Position numbers and translations under genes: made by a program
Notes under the pieces: model-generated
What the model was told of the DNA's origin: nothing
Database searches by the model: none
The model's input: the letters and a program-made list of their open reading frames with translations, nothing else
In this document: piece after piece, positions 1 through 9,824 of the stretch
Position numbering within the stretch: position 1 is the stretch's first letter
Layout: each line of letters opens with the position of its first letter
Origin: Clostridium sp. MD294
GTDB lineage: Bacteria; Bacillota; Clostridia; Lachnospirales; Anaerotignaceae
Reading direction: 5' to 3'
Assembly (NCBI RefSeq): GCF_000364165.2
Contig: NZ_CP097810.1
Span: 1,986,130-2,050,129, forward strand
DNA length: 64,000 nt

Positions 1-18
1 TGATAAAAGAGGGATTAT

Positions 19-1413
19 ATGTTTAATTTAATCATACTATTTAGTAGATATTTATTTTTATTCTATATCGTACTATTTTTATGGCAAGCGATTGTATATA
101 TTGCCTATGAGCAAGGTGGTTATTTAGGGAGTCCTTCTCGTGCCATTTCAATACAAAAGGGCTTAATTATATGGCTTCATGTAACAGCATTTTTGATATT
201 GTCTTATGAGCCAGGAGCATTTTTTTTCAATTTTAAAACATTAGGTATTGCATTAGCAGGACTAATCTTTTTATTGTTTTCTATGATGCTTTTAGACAAG
301 TTTTATTATGAAGGTTGTCCTTTAATATGGACAGGTATGTTATTTTTATTGGATATTAGTTTGATTATGCTGCAAAGATTAAAACCTGACCTTGCAGTAA
401 GGCAGTTAGTGTGGATGACATTAGGTATTGTTATTATGCTTTTTATCCCTTTTATATTACGGTTAATACCTAGATTTGAAGTATTTGAGTATGTGTATAT
501 TATTATAGCATATGCTTTGATATTAAGTACATTACTTTTTGGTACATCAAAATATGGTTCTGTAAATTGGCTAAAAATTGGTTTTGTTACATTTCAGCCT
601 TCTGAAATTGTAAAATTTTTATTTATATTTTATTTAGCAAGTGTTTTCCGAAAAAGAGTAGAACTCAAAGAACTATTGATAACAGGTACATTAAGTGCAG
701 GTATTGTACTTTTGTTAGTATTACAGAAAGATTTAGGAAGTGCATTGATATTTTTTATGACATATATGGTTATGCTGTATATTTCTACATCAAATGAAAT
801 ACTGTTTTTTGCAGGTATGGGAGCAGCAAGTGCTGCTGCTACATTGGCATATCATTTGTTTTCTCATGTAAGAGTGAGAGTAGCCGCATGGAGAAATCCT
901 TGGGCAGATATAGATAGAGGAGGATACCAGATTGTAAATTCTCTTTTTGCTATTACAACTTGGGGACTTTTAGGCAGTGGTTTAACAAAAGGTATGCCAA
1001 ATAGTATCCCAGTAGTAGAAAGTGATTTTATATTTGCAGCTATTTGTGAAGAAATGGGTACATTGTTTGGTATGGGCATTGTTTGTCTTTATATTATGCT
1101 ATTTTTTAGAGGAATATTAGTTGTAATACGTTGCCAAAGAAGATATTATAGTCTTTTAGCAGCAGGAGTTACAACAATGTTCGCTTTTCAGGCATTTTTA
1201 ATTATTGGTGGTGTAATTAAGTTAATTCCTTTAACAGGTGTAACATTGCCATTTGTTAGTTATGGAGGAAGCTCTGTATTAGTTAGTATTATGATGATAG
1301 GTTTGTTACAGTGGGTAAATGTTTATTGTGAACAACACGAATTAGGTTATCAGGATAATTTGCAACAAAAATCAGGTACAACAAAATGGGACGGTGATGA
1401 CTTCCGTGAATAA
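19..1413 (+). CDS. FtsW/RodA/SpoVE-family (SEDS) peptidoglycan glycosyltransferase
   Basis: A polytopic membrane protein of 464 aa. SEDS proteins polymerise lipid II into glycan strands, working with a class B penicillin-binding protein. Family signs are the QPSEIVK segment (about residue 195), the KDLGSALIFF segment, and a C-terminal LPFVSYGGSS segment, all typical of FtsW/RodA. Two or three extra hydrophobic helices precede the core. The ATG follows an AGAGGG site. The last 8 bases overlap the penicillin-binding protein that follows, so the two are very probably co-translated partners. Whether it serves division, elongation or sporulation cannot be told from the sequence. Confidence 0.9.
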   Translation: MFNLIILFSRYLFLFYIVLFLWQAIVYIAYEQGGYLGSPSRAISIQKGLIIWLHVTAFLILSYEPGAFFFNFKTLGIALAGLIFLLFSMMLLDKFYYEGCPLIWTGMLFLLDISLIMLQRLKPDLAVRQLVWMTLGIVIMLFIPFILRLIPRFEVFEYVYIIIAYALILSTLLFGTSKYGSVNWLKIGFVTFQPSEIVKFLFIFYLASVFRKRVELKELLITGTLSAGIVLLLVLQKDLGSALIFFMTYMVMLYISTSNEILFFAGMGAASAAATLAYHLFSHVRVRVAAWRNPWADIDRGGYQIVNSLFAITTWGLLGSGLTKGMPNSIPVVESDFIFAAICEEMGTLFGMGIVCLYIMLFFRGILVVIRCQRRYYSLLAAGVTTMFAFQAFLIIGGVIKLIPLTGVTLPFVSYGGSSVLVSIMMIGLLQWVNVYCEQHELGYQDNLQQKSGTTKWDGDDFRE

Positions 1414-2806
1414 TATGAAAAGAAGTGCACAAAGAATATTTTGGCTGATTACACTTATATTTTTTTTGATATTAGCAGCTATGGCAAAATTAGTGTTTAT
1501 AGATAGACAGGAAATTTCATCTAGTGCTTATAATCCTAGAATAAATTATGTAGATAATTCGGTAAAAAGGGGAAATATACGAGATAGTAATGGTGATATA
1601 CTAGCAGAAAGTATTCAAAATGCAGATGGTAGTTATACAAGAAATTATAATCGTTCTCGTATGGCAGCACATATCACAGGATACAGTAGTAAAGGAAAAA
1701 CAGGTGTAGAAGCTGCAGAAAATTTTGAACTGCAAAAGGCACATAATGAAGTACTACAAAGAATAAACAATATGTTAAAGGGAGAACCAGTACAAGGAAA
1801 TGATGTTGTTTTAACAATAGATATGGATATACAATCCATTGCAGGAAATATATTAGGAAATAAAAAAGGTGCTATTGTAGTAATAGAACCTTCTACAGGA
1901 AAAATATTAGCTTTACAAGCTTATCCAGATTTTGACCCAAATACAGTAGCACAAAACTGGGAAATATTAAAAAATGATGAAGACAGTTCTCTTGTAAATA
2001 GAGCAACGCAAGGTTTGTATCCTCCAGGTTCTACATTTAAAGTGATTACGGCTTTAGCAGCATTAGAATATTATAGTGATTGGAAAAATTTTACTTATGA
2101 ATGTACTGGAGAAGCTACTTTTGAGAATAAAGTAATACATTGTTATAATAATAAAGTACATGGTACAGTAGATATGAAAAAAGCGATTGCTACTTCTTGT
2201 AATTGTTATTTTGCAGAATTAGGAAAAAGAATAGGAGCAGAAAATATTAGAAAAAAAGCAGAAGATTTTTATTTTAATCAAAACTATCCTTTTGCATTAG
2301 CACATAGTACAAGTCAAGTTGCTTTACAAAAAAAATCTCAAGAAAATGAAATTGTAGAAACTGCTATAGGACAAGGAAAAACACTTGCAACGCCATTACA
2401 TATGGCAATGGTAGCGTCTGCTGTTGCAAATGATGGTATTATGATGAAACCTTATATTGTGGACCATATACAATATTATAACGGTGATATTTCTAAGACA
2501 ACTGTGCCAGAAAAAATAAAACAAGTTATTTCTGTGGAAGAAGCAAACATTATTACAGATATGATGATTTCTTGTGTGTCAGAAGGCACAGGGACAGCAG
2601 CACAAATATATGGTGTAGAAGTAGCAGGAAAAACAGGAACAGCAGAAAATGCTACAGGAAGTGACCATTCGTGGTTTATTGGTTTTGCACCTGCAAATGA
2701 TCCTAAAATTGCTGTTACAGTTATGATTGAAAATGCAAATCAAGGAGGAAGTGCAACACCTATTGCTGGAAAAGTGTTACAAGCTGCACTACAAAAATAT
2801 CAATAA
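1406..2806 (+). CDS. Class B-like penicillin-binding protein (peptidoglycan D,D-transpeptidase)
   Basis: The partner of the SEDS glycosyltransferase; it cross-links peptidoglycan at the outer membrane face. One N-terminal transmembrane helix is followed by a transpeptidase domain with all three active-site motifs: STFK (Ser209), SCN (264-266) and KTGT (from Lys409), numbered from GTG 1406. At about 466 aa it is shorter than typical PBP2/FtsI, with a reduced pedestal domain, like PbpA-type proteins. The start is uncertain. The frame is open from GTG 1394, with ATG 1397, GTG 1406 and ATG 1415 as choices; GTG 1406 was preferred because GGTGAT (1393-1398) sits 7 bases upstream. The start overlaps the upstream gene. 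Confidence 0.9.
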   Translation: MNNMKRSAQRIFWLITLIFFLILAAMAKLVFIDRQEISSSAYNPRINYVDNSVKRGNIRDSNGDILAESIQNADGSYTRNYNRSRMAAHITGYSSKGKTGVEAAENFELQKAHNEVLQRINNMLKGEPVQGNDVVLTIDMDIQSIAGNILGNKKGAIVVIEPSTGKILALQAYPDFDPNTVAQNWEILKNDEDSSLVNRATQGLYPPGSTFKVITALAALEYYSDWKNFTYECTGEATFENKVIHCYNNKVHGTVDMKKAIATSCNCYFAELGKRIGAENIRKKAEDFYFNQNYPFALAHSTSQVALQKKSQENEIVETAIGQGKTLATPLHMAMVASAVANDGIMMKPYIVDHIQYYNGDISKTTVPEKIKQVISVEEANIITDMMISCVSEGTGTAAQIYGVEVAGKTGTAENATGSDHSWFIGFAPANDPKIAVTVMIENANQGGSATPIAGKVLQAALQKYQ

Positions 2807-2856
2807 CATATTTTGAAAAAAATTGGATAGACTGATAGCTATGGAGGTGAGAAGCT

Positions 2857-3534
2857 GTGACTGGCTTATTACAGGCTGCTTCTGCACCTGTTGCTATTGG
2901 TGCAGTTTATTTATTCATACGAGATAAATATGAAAAAGAACCTTATAAAATGTTATTTTTAGGACTTCTGTATGGTGTCTATAGTACATTTGTAATATGG
3001 GCAGTAGGAACTACTCTTGAAAGGACTTTCCCTCATACAGAAACCCCATTTTTTAATGCTTTTATTAGTTCTGCTGGTGTAGAAGAGGGCATTAAATTTT
3101 TATTTTTATATTTTTTAGTATTTAAAAATCCTAATTTTAATGAACCTTTTGATGGTATTGTATATGGCGTTTTTATTGCATTAGGATTTGCTTGGTTAGA
3201 AAATATTATATATGTATTTCATAAGGAATTAGGAGGATATGAAACAGCTTTAGCAAGAGCAATTTTTTCTGTTCCAGGACATGGTTTATTTGGTTTAGAA
3301 ATGGGGTATTATTTAGCATTATCAAAATATTATCATAAATCTATATATTTAGTAAAAACATTTATTGTTCCTTATTTGTTGCATGGCATATACAATTATA
3401 TTTTGTTTTTAGATAGAAAAATATTATGGTTTCCTTTTTTAATTTTTGTATTATTTTTATGGTATATAGGAGCTAAAAGAATGAAAATACTTTTAGAATG
3501 TTCTCCCTTTAAAAACATATTACAGCAAAAATAA
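2857..3534 (+). CDS. prsW: PrsW-family intramembrane metalloprotease
   Basis: A multi-pass membrane protein of 225 aa. It carries the PrsW hallmarks: an EEGIK segment (EExxK), an ALGFAWLEN segment, and later histidines in GHGLFG and LLHGIYN that would hold the catalytic metal. PrsW proteases of Firmicutes cleave anti-sigma factors such as RsiW at site 1. No anti-sigma factor gene is near, so the substrate is unknown. The start is GTG after GGAGGTGAG. It begins 50 bp after the penicillin-binding protein and may belong to that operon. Confidence 0.85.
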   Translation: MTGLLQAASAPVAIGAVYLFIRDKYEKEPYKMLFLGLLYGVYSTFVIWAVGTTLERTFPHTETPFFNAFISSAGVEEGIKFLFLYFLVFKNPNFNEPFDGIVYGVFIALGFAWLENIIYVFHKELGGYETALARAIFSVPGHGLFGLEMGYYLALSKYYHKSIYLVKTFIVPYLLHGIYNYILFLDRKILWFPFLIFVLFLWYIGAKRMKILLECSPFKNILQQK

Positions 3535-3555
3535 TTATTTTTATTCAAAACTGAC

Positions 3556-3584
3556 TTGAAAAACACTACAATACAATGTATACT
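3556..3584 (+). promoter_or_regulatory. Sigma-A-type promoter for the Nudix gene
   Basis: TTGAAA (3556-3561), a 17-bp spacer and TATACT (3579-3584) lie 41 bp before the Nudix start codon. Confidence 0.6.
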
Positions 3585-3624
3585 AAAAGCAAGTGAAAAA
3601 TAGAACAAAAGTGGAGGTAATGTT

Positions 3625-4089
3625 TTGATAGAAGCAATTAGCTGTGGAGGCATTGTCATTTATCGATGGAAAATATTGCTTTTATATAAAAATCAAAATG
3701 GAAAATATTTAGGTTGGGTATTGCCAAAAGGTACAGTAGAACCAGGCGAAACTTATCGTCAAACAGCATTAAGAGAAGTACAAGAAGAAACTGGAGCAAT
3801 AGGCAATATTATTAAATATGTTGGAAAAACACAATATAATTTTAAAGGAAATGAAGATTTTGTAAATAAAACAGTACATTGGTATTTAATGACAACAAAT
3901 TCTTTTTATTGTAAGCCACAAAGTGAAGAATATTTTGCAGATGCTGGTTTTTATAAATTTCATGAAGCATATCATCTATTAAAATTTAATGATGAAAGAC
4001 AAATACTAAAAAAAGCTTATTTTGAATATACAGAATTAAAAAAGAATAAGGAATTTATAAGAAAAAAGATGTTTAGAGGATATAAATGA
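3625..4089 (+). CDS. Nudix hydrolase
   Basis: A 154-aa protein with a complete Nudix box, G-x5-E-x7-REVQEETGA (about residues 36-58), the Mg2+-binding helix of enzymes that hydrolyse nucleoside diphosphates linked to another moiety. The substrate cannot be named; the architecture is like small MutT/Ap(n)A-type hydrolases. The start is TTG, 7 bases after GGAGG; the nearby ATG at 3620 runs straight into a stop, so TTG is the only sensible start. It has its own promoter. Confidence 0.88.
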   Translation: MIEAISCGGIVIYRWKILLLYKNQNGKYLGWVLPKGTVEPGETYRQTALREVQEETGAIGNIIKYVGKTQYNFKGNEDFVNKTVHWYLMTTNSFYCKPQSEEYFADAGFYKFHEAYHLLKFNDERQILKKAYFEYTELKKNKEFIRKKMFRGYK

Positions 4090-4152
4090 TAGTAGAAAAT
4101 GTTTTATAGAAATACCATCTATTAAAATAAAATAAAGAAAGAAGGAATTTAA

Positions 4153-4434
4153 ATGAAAAAGTATTTAGAAAACAACACTTCTCTAGAAGACATAAAAGAA
4201 GCTATTCGTGGCATTCAAAAGAGAGAGGATAAAAGAGGGCTATATATTTTTATTGCTATTGTTACAGCAATATTAGTAGCAACGTTAATTGCTGTAGTAT
4301 ATTTGCTCAAAAATAAAATGAATGATGATGATTTTGATGAAGATTGGGATACCGATTGGGACGATTTTGATGAAGATGATTGTTGTTGTACAGATAAAGA
4401 TGTCGATACTTCTGTAAAAGTAGAAAAACTTTAA
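4153..4434 (+). CDS. Small membrane protein with acidic, Cys-containing tail
   Basis: A 93-aa protein of unknown function. A charged N-terminal helix (about 1-30) is followed by one transmembrane helix (about 31-52) and a very acidic tail with repeated D/W residues and a CCC triplet (about 77-79). The tail is probably cytoplasmic or surface-exposed depending on topology and could bind cations; that is inference. It has an AAGAAGGAA ribosome site and is followed at once by a terminator, so it ends a transcript. Confidence 0.75.
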   Translation: MKKYLENNTSLEDIKEAIRGIQKREDKRGLYIFIAIVTAILVATLIAVVYLLKNKMNDDDFDEDWDTDWDDFDEDDCCCTDKDVDTSVKVEKL

Positions 4435-4445
4435 TATAAAATAAT

Positions 4446-4475
4446 AAAAACAGGCGAAAAAGCCTGTTTTTATTT
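4446..4475 (+). terminator. Rho-independent terminator
   Basis: A 10-bp stem (4446-4455 with 4462-4471) with a GAAAAA loop and T-run, just after the acidic membrane protein. Confidence 0.85.
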
Positions 4476-4573
4476 TGGAAATAATATGCTCATAAAGAAG
4501 AACTTTATAGAGATATATTTTAAACAACATATAATGTAAATTAAAAATTAGTAAACAAAAAAGGGGGAGCTAT

Positions 4574-5161
4574 ATGGAATATATAAAAGAAATATTTGCA
4601 CAATATGATAGGCAATGTATTCGAGTTTATCAAGCATATAATACTATGATTGCAAAAGAAGCGATTGCTTTACAAACATTTGGAGAAAATTTTAATGTAA
4701 ATCGTATGACATGGATAAAACCATCTTTTCTATGGCTTATGTATCGTTCTAATTGGGGAACTAAAAAAAATCAAGAATGTATTTTAGCTATAGATATATA
4801 TCAGTCAAAATTTAATGAAATATTACAAAAAGCTGTTTTGACATCGCCAGACTCTATAAGTTATACAGGTACACAATGGGAGAAAGCCTTTGATGAAACA
4901 ACGGTATATTGCCAATGGGACCCAGATAGAAATATAAATGGAAATGCTATCAATCGTGCAGCAATTCAAATTGGATTAAAAGGAAATACATTAAAAGATT
5001 TTTTAAATATGAGTATTTATCGTATAGAAGATTTAACCCTGTTAGTTAGAAAATGGAATGAACAAAGGAAAAATGGAAAATTAAACTCCAGAAATTTACC
5101 AGTAGAGAAATTATATCCAATCAAAGACAAAACAATCAGAAATAGATTAAATATGAAATAA
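4574..5161 (+). CDS. DUF4291 family protein
   Basis: A 195-aa soluble protein recognised as DUF4291 by its RQCIRVYQAYN start, the MTWIKPSFLWLMYRSNWG-like block (about residues 55-72) and the later QWDPDR segment. No biochemical function is established that I can name. It has a strong AAGGGGGAG ribosome site and stands alone between a terminator and the convergent parC gene. The 231 bp after it are AT-rich and hold only the parC terminator. Confidence 0.8.
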   Translation: MEYIKEIFAQYDRQCIRVYQAYNTMIAKEAIALQTFGENFNVNRMTWIKPSFLWLMYRSNWGTKKNQECILAIDIYQSKFNEILQKAVLTSPDSISYTGTQWEKAFDETTVYCQWDPDRNINGNAINRAAIQIGLKGNTLKDFLNMSIYRIEDLTLLVRKWNEQRKNGKLNSRNLPVEKLYPIKDKTIRNRLNMK

Positions 5162-5339
5162 TAGTTTTAGTTTACAGAAATATTTGAGTAACTAAAAAAT
5201 TACTTACTACTAATTTAAAACAATAAATAATATAAATAATAATTGTAGAAAACATTATATACCAAAAAATAAAAAACACAAATTACTTTACTCAAAATAA
5301 AAAATTAAATTTACAATAATTATTTTATGTTTATTAAAA

Positions 5340-5384
5340 ATAATAAAAATAAAATATTCTATTAAACAAAACAGAATATTTTAT
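5340..5384 (-). terminator. Terminator after parC (minus), possibly bidirectional
   Basis: A 10-bp stem (5351-5360 with 5373-5382) followed on the minus strand by a T-rich run, directly after the parC stop. Confidence 0.6.
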
Positions 5385-5392
5385 TCTACTTA

Positions 5393-7597
5393 CTAAATAA
5401 TATAATTTTTTTGTCTATCTAATAATTGTACAAAATGTCCTGTAGAAGGAATTTGCTCTGTACGATAAAATTCTACATCATCAGAAAGAAATGTTTCTTT
5501 TTCGAACACTTTTGTAACACAACTATCTTTTTTCAATTTATACACTTGTATGCCACTTGCATTTTTTGAAGCATTTAAAGGAAGCAATGAAGTATGAAAT
5601 AACAATGCTTTATCTGTATCTCTTAATAATATAAAATCTAAATCTTGCTCTAGCTTTTTCATAAATATAACATTTGCTTTTTTAGAATAGGCATTTATAA
5701 TTTTCCTTCTGTTTGTTTTTGTTGCATAACTAGAAAGCTGTACCTTAGCAGCTTTTCCATTATCAAAGAAAAATACAATAAAGCCTGTATAATCATATGT
5801 TGTTGTCATATATATTATTTTTTCATCTTGCTCCATACCTAAAATGTTAAAGAGATACTCTCCAAAAGAACTTGCTTTTGTATCAGTAACATCATTTGCT
5901 TTTAATTTATATAAATTTTGTTTGTCTGAAAATAATAAAATGTCTACTTTATTTGTTGTTTCTATTTCAGATATAATTTTGTCATCTTCTTTTAATTTTT
6001 GTTCTCCAGCAGAACGCAATGATACAAGAGAAATTTTTTTAAAATAGTTTTGTTCTGTTAAAAAAAGACGTATGCCATAATCTTCTATTAATTCCTGTTC
6101 TGAAATATCTTCAATTTCTTGTTCTGTAATAATTTCTGTTTTTCTATCTTGACCATATTTTTTGGAAACTTGTTTTAATTGTGTCGCAATAATTGCTTTG
6201 ATTTTATCATCGCTATTTAAAGTATCTTTTAATTGTTGTATTTCTTGTTTCAAATTATCTAGTTCTTCAATTCTCTTTAATATATATTCTTTGTTAATAT
6301 TGCGAAGCTTTATTTCTGAAATATATTCACTTTGCTTTTCATCAATAGAAAAACCTTTCATAAGATTAGGTACAACTAGTTCTTCTTTTTCTGTATGACG
6401 AATAATTGAAATAGCTTTATCAATGTCTATCAATATTTTGGAAAGACCAATTAAAAGATGATATTTTTCAGATTTTTTAGTAATATCAAATTCTAATTGA
6501 CGTTTTATGGAATTAACACGAAAATCTATCCAATGGTTTAATATAGCACAAACACCTAATGTAATGGGTTTGCTATCTATTAGTATATTAAAATTACAAC
6601 TAAATGTATCAGAAAGAGGGGTCATTTGATACAAACGGTGTATCAATAAATCTACTTTTGTATTCCTTTTCACATCAATAGTAATTTTTAAACCATTTAA
6701 GTCTGTTTCATCGCGTACATCTGTAATATCTCTTATTTTTCCAGATTTTACAAGTGCAAATATTTTATCCATAATAGCCTCTATATTTGTTGTGTAAGGA
6801 ATTTCATAAATTTCAATACAATTATTTTTTTCATCATAACGATATTTTGCACGAACTTTTACATTACCACGACCTGTTTCATAAATACGCTTTAATTCAT
6901 TTTCATTATATATTAGCTGACCTCCAGTAGGAAAGTCAGGGGCTTTTAATGTTGCTAATATATCCGCATTTTTGTTTTTAAGAAGCTGTATTGTTGTTTT
7001 ACAAATTTCTCTTAAATTAAAACTACAAATAGAACTAGCCATGCCAACTGCAATACCTAAATTAGGATTTACAAGTATATTAGGAAAAGTAGTAGGTAGT
7101 AAAAGAGGTTCTTTCATAGAACCATCATAATTATCTACAAATGTAACTGTATTTTTATCAATATCAGCAAATATTTCTTGACAAACAGAAGAAAGCTTCA
7201 CCTCTGTATAACGAGGAGCAGCATATGCCATGTCACGAGAATACTGTTTTCCAAAATTTCCTTTAGAGTCTACAAAAGGAAGAAGTAAAGCTCCATTCCC
7301 TTCTGTTAATCGTACAAGTGTTTCATAAATAGCACTATCTCCATGAGGATTTAATTTCATAGTTTGTCCTACAACATTAGAAGATTTTGTTCTATCACCT
7401 TTTAATAAATTCATTTTGAACATAGTATAAAGTAATTTTCTATGAGAAGGTTTAAAACCGTCTATTTCTGGAATAGCACGAGAAACAATGACACTCATAG
7501 CATAAGGCATATAATTCCACTCTAATGTGTCAGTTATCTTTTGTTCTTCAATAAAATATTCTTTTGGCGTTTCTACTGTTTTTTTCTTTTTCGGCAT
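5393..7597 (-). CDS. parC: DNA topoisomerase IV-like subunit A (ParC/GyrA family)
   Basis: The breakage-reunion subunit of a type IIA topoisomerase, 734 aa. The catalytic Arg129-Tyr130 lies in AAPRYTE, and the quinolone-resistance region reads NPHGDSAIYE with wild-type-like Ser88 and Glu92. A coiled coil lies near the middle. The C-terminal part is short and seems to have fewer beta-pinwheel blades than GyrA; no GyrA-box (QRRGGKG) is visible, which favours a topoisomerase IV-type decatenase over gyrase. It lies 28 bp downstream of parE on the same strand. The parC name is by architecture; a second gyrA/gyrB pair would be expected elsewhere in the genome. Confidence 0.8.
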   Translation of the reverse strand: MPKKKKTVETPKEYFIEEQKITDTLEWNYMPYAMSVIVSRAIPEIDGFKPSHRKLLYTMFKMNLLKGDRTKSSNVVGQTMKLNPHGDSAIYETLVRLTEGNGALLLPFVDSKGNFGKQYSRDMAYAAPRYTEVKLSSVCQEIFADIDKNTVTFVDNYDGSMKEPLLLPTTFPNILVNPNLGIAVGMASSICSFNLREICKTTIQLLKNKNADILATLKAPDFPTGGQLIYNENELKRIYETGRGNVKVRAKYRYDEKNNCIEIYEIPYTTNIEAIMDKIFALVKSGKIRDITDVRDETDLNGLKITIDVKRNTKVDLLIHRLYQMTPLSDTFSCNFNILIDSKPITLGVCAILNHWIDFRVNSIKRQLEFDITKKSEKYHLLIGLSKILIDIDKAISIIRHTEKEELVVPNLMKGFSIDEKQSEYISEIKLRNINKEYILKRIEELDNLKQEIQQLKDTLNSDDKIKAIIATQLKQVSKKYGQDRKTEIITEQEIEDISEQELIEDYGIRLFLTEQNYFKKISLVSLRSAGEQKLKEDDKIISEIETTNKVDILLFSDKQNLYKLKANDVTDTKASSFGEYLFNILGMEQDEKIIYMTTTYDYTGFIVFFFDNGKAAKVQLSSYATKTNRRKIINAYSKKANVIFMKKLEQDLDFILLRDTDKALLFHTSLLPLNASKNASGIQVYKLKKDSCVTKVFEKETFLSDDVEFYRTEQIPSTGHFVQLLDRQKNYII

Positions 7598-7625
7598 TAT
7601 TTATTCACTCCTTGCAAAGCAAATT

Positions 7626-9602
7626 TTAACTTAAATCACTTAAATCTAAATAGCGGTATCCCTCTGTTTCAATAAATTTTTTTCTTCCTTTTAAATTTTC
7701 ACCTAAAAGTAATTCAAATTTTTGTTGTGTTTTTTCCACCTCATCGTCAGAAACTAATATTAATCTTCTTGTTTCAGGGTTCATTGTAGTTTGCCACATC
7801 ATTTCAGGTTGATTTTCTCCTAAGCCCTTAGAACGATTTATTTTATATTTTTTATTCTTTATTTTTGATACAATAGTATTTTTTTCAGCATCTGAATAAG
7901 CAAAATAAGTATCTTTTCCACAAGTAATTTCATAAAGAGGGGACTCAGCAATAAACACTTTTTTCTCTTTAATCAATGTAGGTACAAGACGATAAAGCAT
8001 TGTTAATATCAATGTTCTAATTTGAAAGCCATCTACATCAGCATCTGTACAAATAATAATTTTATTCCAACGAAGCTGCTCCAAATCAAATGAGTTGATA
8101 TTAGAATTATGTTTTGATTTAATTTCAACACCACAACCCAATACTTTTAATAAATCTGTAATAATATCGTTGTTAAAAATTTTGTTATAATCTGCCTTTA
8201 AACAATTTAATATTTTACCACGAATAGGTATGATTGCTTGGAATTCTGCATCTCTGCCTAATTTACAAGCCCCTAAAGCAGAATCGCCTTCTACAATATA
8301 GATTTCTCGTCTTGTAATATCTTTAGAACGACAATTTACAAATTTTTCAACACGATTATTCATATCAATACTACCAGTTAATTTTTTTCTTATGTTAATA
8401 CGTGTTTTTTCTGCTGTTTCACGACTTCTTTTATTTGCTAAAACCTGTGTTGCAATTTTATCTGCTTCTAATTTATTCTCTATAAAATATATTTCAAGCT
8501 GATGACGAAGATATTCTGTCATAGCATCTTGTATAAATTTATTTGTAATTGATTTTTTGGTTTGATTTTCATAACTTGTAATGGTAGAAAAAGAATTAAT
8601 GACTAATACTAAACTGTCTTCTATATCATTAAATGTAATTTTCTTTTCCTCTTTTTTATATAAATTGTTTGCTTTTAAATATTTATCAATCGCAAAAACA
8701 AAGGCATTTTTTACTGCTCTATCTGGTGAACCTCCATACTCTAAAAAACTGGAATTATGATAATATTCTAATAAATTTACATCATTGTTAAAACAAAAAG
8801 CAATTTGAAATTTTAATTTATATTCTGGTTTATCTTCTCTATCACGACCTCTTGTTTCTTGTTCATAATATTGTATTTCTGTAAATGCTTTTTGTTCATT
8901 TAATTCTTTTAAATAGTCTTTAATACCATTTTCATAAACATAAGTGAAAGAATTATTTGTTTCTTCATCATATAACACAAATGTTAATCCTGCATTAACA
9001 ATAGCCTGTTTTTTTAATATATCTTGAAAAAAGGAAAGGGGAATATCAATATTTGTAAAAACATCTCTGTCTGGCAACCACTTGATTTCAGTACCAGTTG
9101 TTGTTTCAATACTTTGTTCTTTTTTTAAACCGCCTATGTTTTCTCCTTTTTCAAAATGAAGCGTATAACAATATCCATCTCTATGAATAATAGCATTCAT
9201 ATAATTAGACGAATACTGTGTTGCACAAGTACCTAAACCATTCAAACCTAAACTAAATTCATAATTTTCACCAGAATTATTTTGATATTTTCCACCAGCA
9301 TATAATTCACAAAATACAAGTTCCCAGTTGTATCGTTGTTCTTTTGAATTATAATCAACAGGAATACCACGTCCATAGTCTTTTACACGAACAGAATGGT
9401 CTTTATAACGCGTTACTTCTATAAAAGAACCATATCCCTCTCTTGCTTCATCAATAGAATTAGAAAGTATTTCAAATATAGAATGTTGGCAGCCTTCTAA
9501 ACCATCAGAACCAAAAATAACACTAGGACGAAGACGAACTCTATCTGCTCCTTTTAAAGATGTAATACTTTCATTATTATAATTTGTCTGATTTTCATTC
9601 AT
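7626..9602 (-). CDS. parE: DNA topoisomerase IV-like subunit B (ParE/GyrB family)
   Basis: The ATPase subunit of the same enzyme, about 658 aa. GHKL ATPase signs are ILSNSIDEA, DYGRGIPV and the GLNGLGT loop; the TOPRIM metal site is EGDSA and DADVDG; PEMMWQTTM near the C-terminus is typical of ParE/GyrB. The open frame runs upstream to 9722, but that extension crosses the terminator of the tRNA gene. ATG 9602, with a TGAGG site 9 bases before it, is the likely start. It forms an operon with parC. Confidence 0.85.
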   Translation of the reverse strand: MNENQTNYNNESITSLKGADRVRLRPSVIFGSDGLEGCQHSIFEILSNSIDEAREGYGSFIEVTRYKDHSVRVKDYGRGIPVDYNSKEQRYNWELVFCELYAGGKYQNNSGENYEFSLGLNGLGTCATQYSSNYMNAIIHRDGYCYTLHFEKGENIGGLKKEQSIETTTGTEIKWLPDRDVFTNIDIPLSFFQDILKKQAIVNAGLTFVLYDEETNNSFTYVYENGIKDYLKELNEQKAFTEIQYYEQETRGRDREDKPEYKLKFQIAFCFNNDVNLLEYYHNSSFLEYGGSPDRAVKNAFVFAIDKYLKANNLYKKEEKKITFNDIEDSLVLVINSFSTITSYENQTKKSITNKFIQDAMTEYLRHQLEIYFIENKLEADKIATQVLANKRSRETAEKTRINIRKKLTGSIDMNNRVEKFVNCRSKDITRREIYIVEGDSALGACKLGRDAEFQAIIPIRGKILNCLKADYNKIFNNDIITDLLKVLGCGVEIKSKHNSNINSFDLEQLRWNKIIICTDADVDGFQIRTLILTMLYRLVPTLIKEKKVFIAESPLYEITCGKDTYFAYSDAEKNTIVSKIKNKKYKINRSKGLGENQPEMMWQTTMNPETRRLILVSDDEVEKTQQKFELLLGENLKGRKKFIETEGYRYLDLSDLS

Positions 9603-9650
9603 AAATATAACCTCAATTTTTAAGAACTTTTGTTCTGTATTATTATATAA

Positions 9651-9677
9651 TTTATATGACATATTAAAAAGTGTCAA
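9651..9677 (-). promoter_or_regulatory. Candidate promoter for parE-parC
   Basis: On the minus strand, TTGACA (9677-9672) and TATAAA (9656-9651) are separated by a short 15-bp spacer, upstream of the chosen parE start. Confidence 0.4.
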
Positions 9678-9699
9678 GTAAAAATTAGAATATACATAG

Positions 9700-9733
9700 A
9701 AAAAAGCCATTGATTTTCTCAACGGCCTTTTTA
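9700..9733 (-). terminator. Terminator of the tRNA-Ser gene
   Basis: On the minus strand, a stem with GGCCGTTGA pairing with TCAATGGCT (GAAAA loop, one wobble pair) followed by a T-run, starting 6 bases after the tRNA. Confidence 0.8.
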
Positions 9734-9739
9734 CTCAAA

Positions 9740-9824
9740 CGGAGAAAGAGGGATTCGAACCCTCGGAGGGATACCCCTCAACAGTTTTCGAGACTGTCAC
9801 CTTAAACCACTCGGACATTTCTCC
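9740..9824 (-). tRNA. tRNA-Ser (anticodon CGA)
   Basis: Minus-strand cloverleaf with acceptor GGAGAAA/TTTCTCC, the long variable arm of a class II serine tRNA, a TTCGAAT T-loop and anticodon loop CTCGAAA, giving CGA (complement of 9788-9790). The discriminator is G and no 3' CCA is encoded. It reads UCG, a rare codon in such an AT-rich genome. Confidence 0.93.

Noticed and set aside
3396..3659. 87-aa minus-strand frame
   Set aside because: Antisense to prsW and the Nudix gene, no ribosome site, low-complexity composition.
9603..9722. N-terminal extension of parE to 9722
   Set aside because: It crosses the tRNA-Ser terminator and a candidate promoter and has no ribosome site; ATG 9602 has one.
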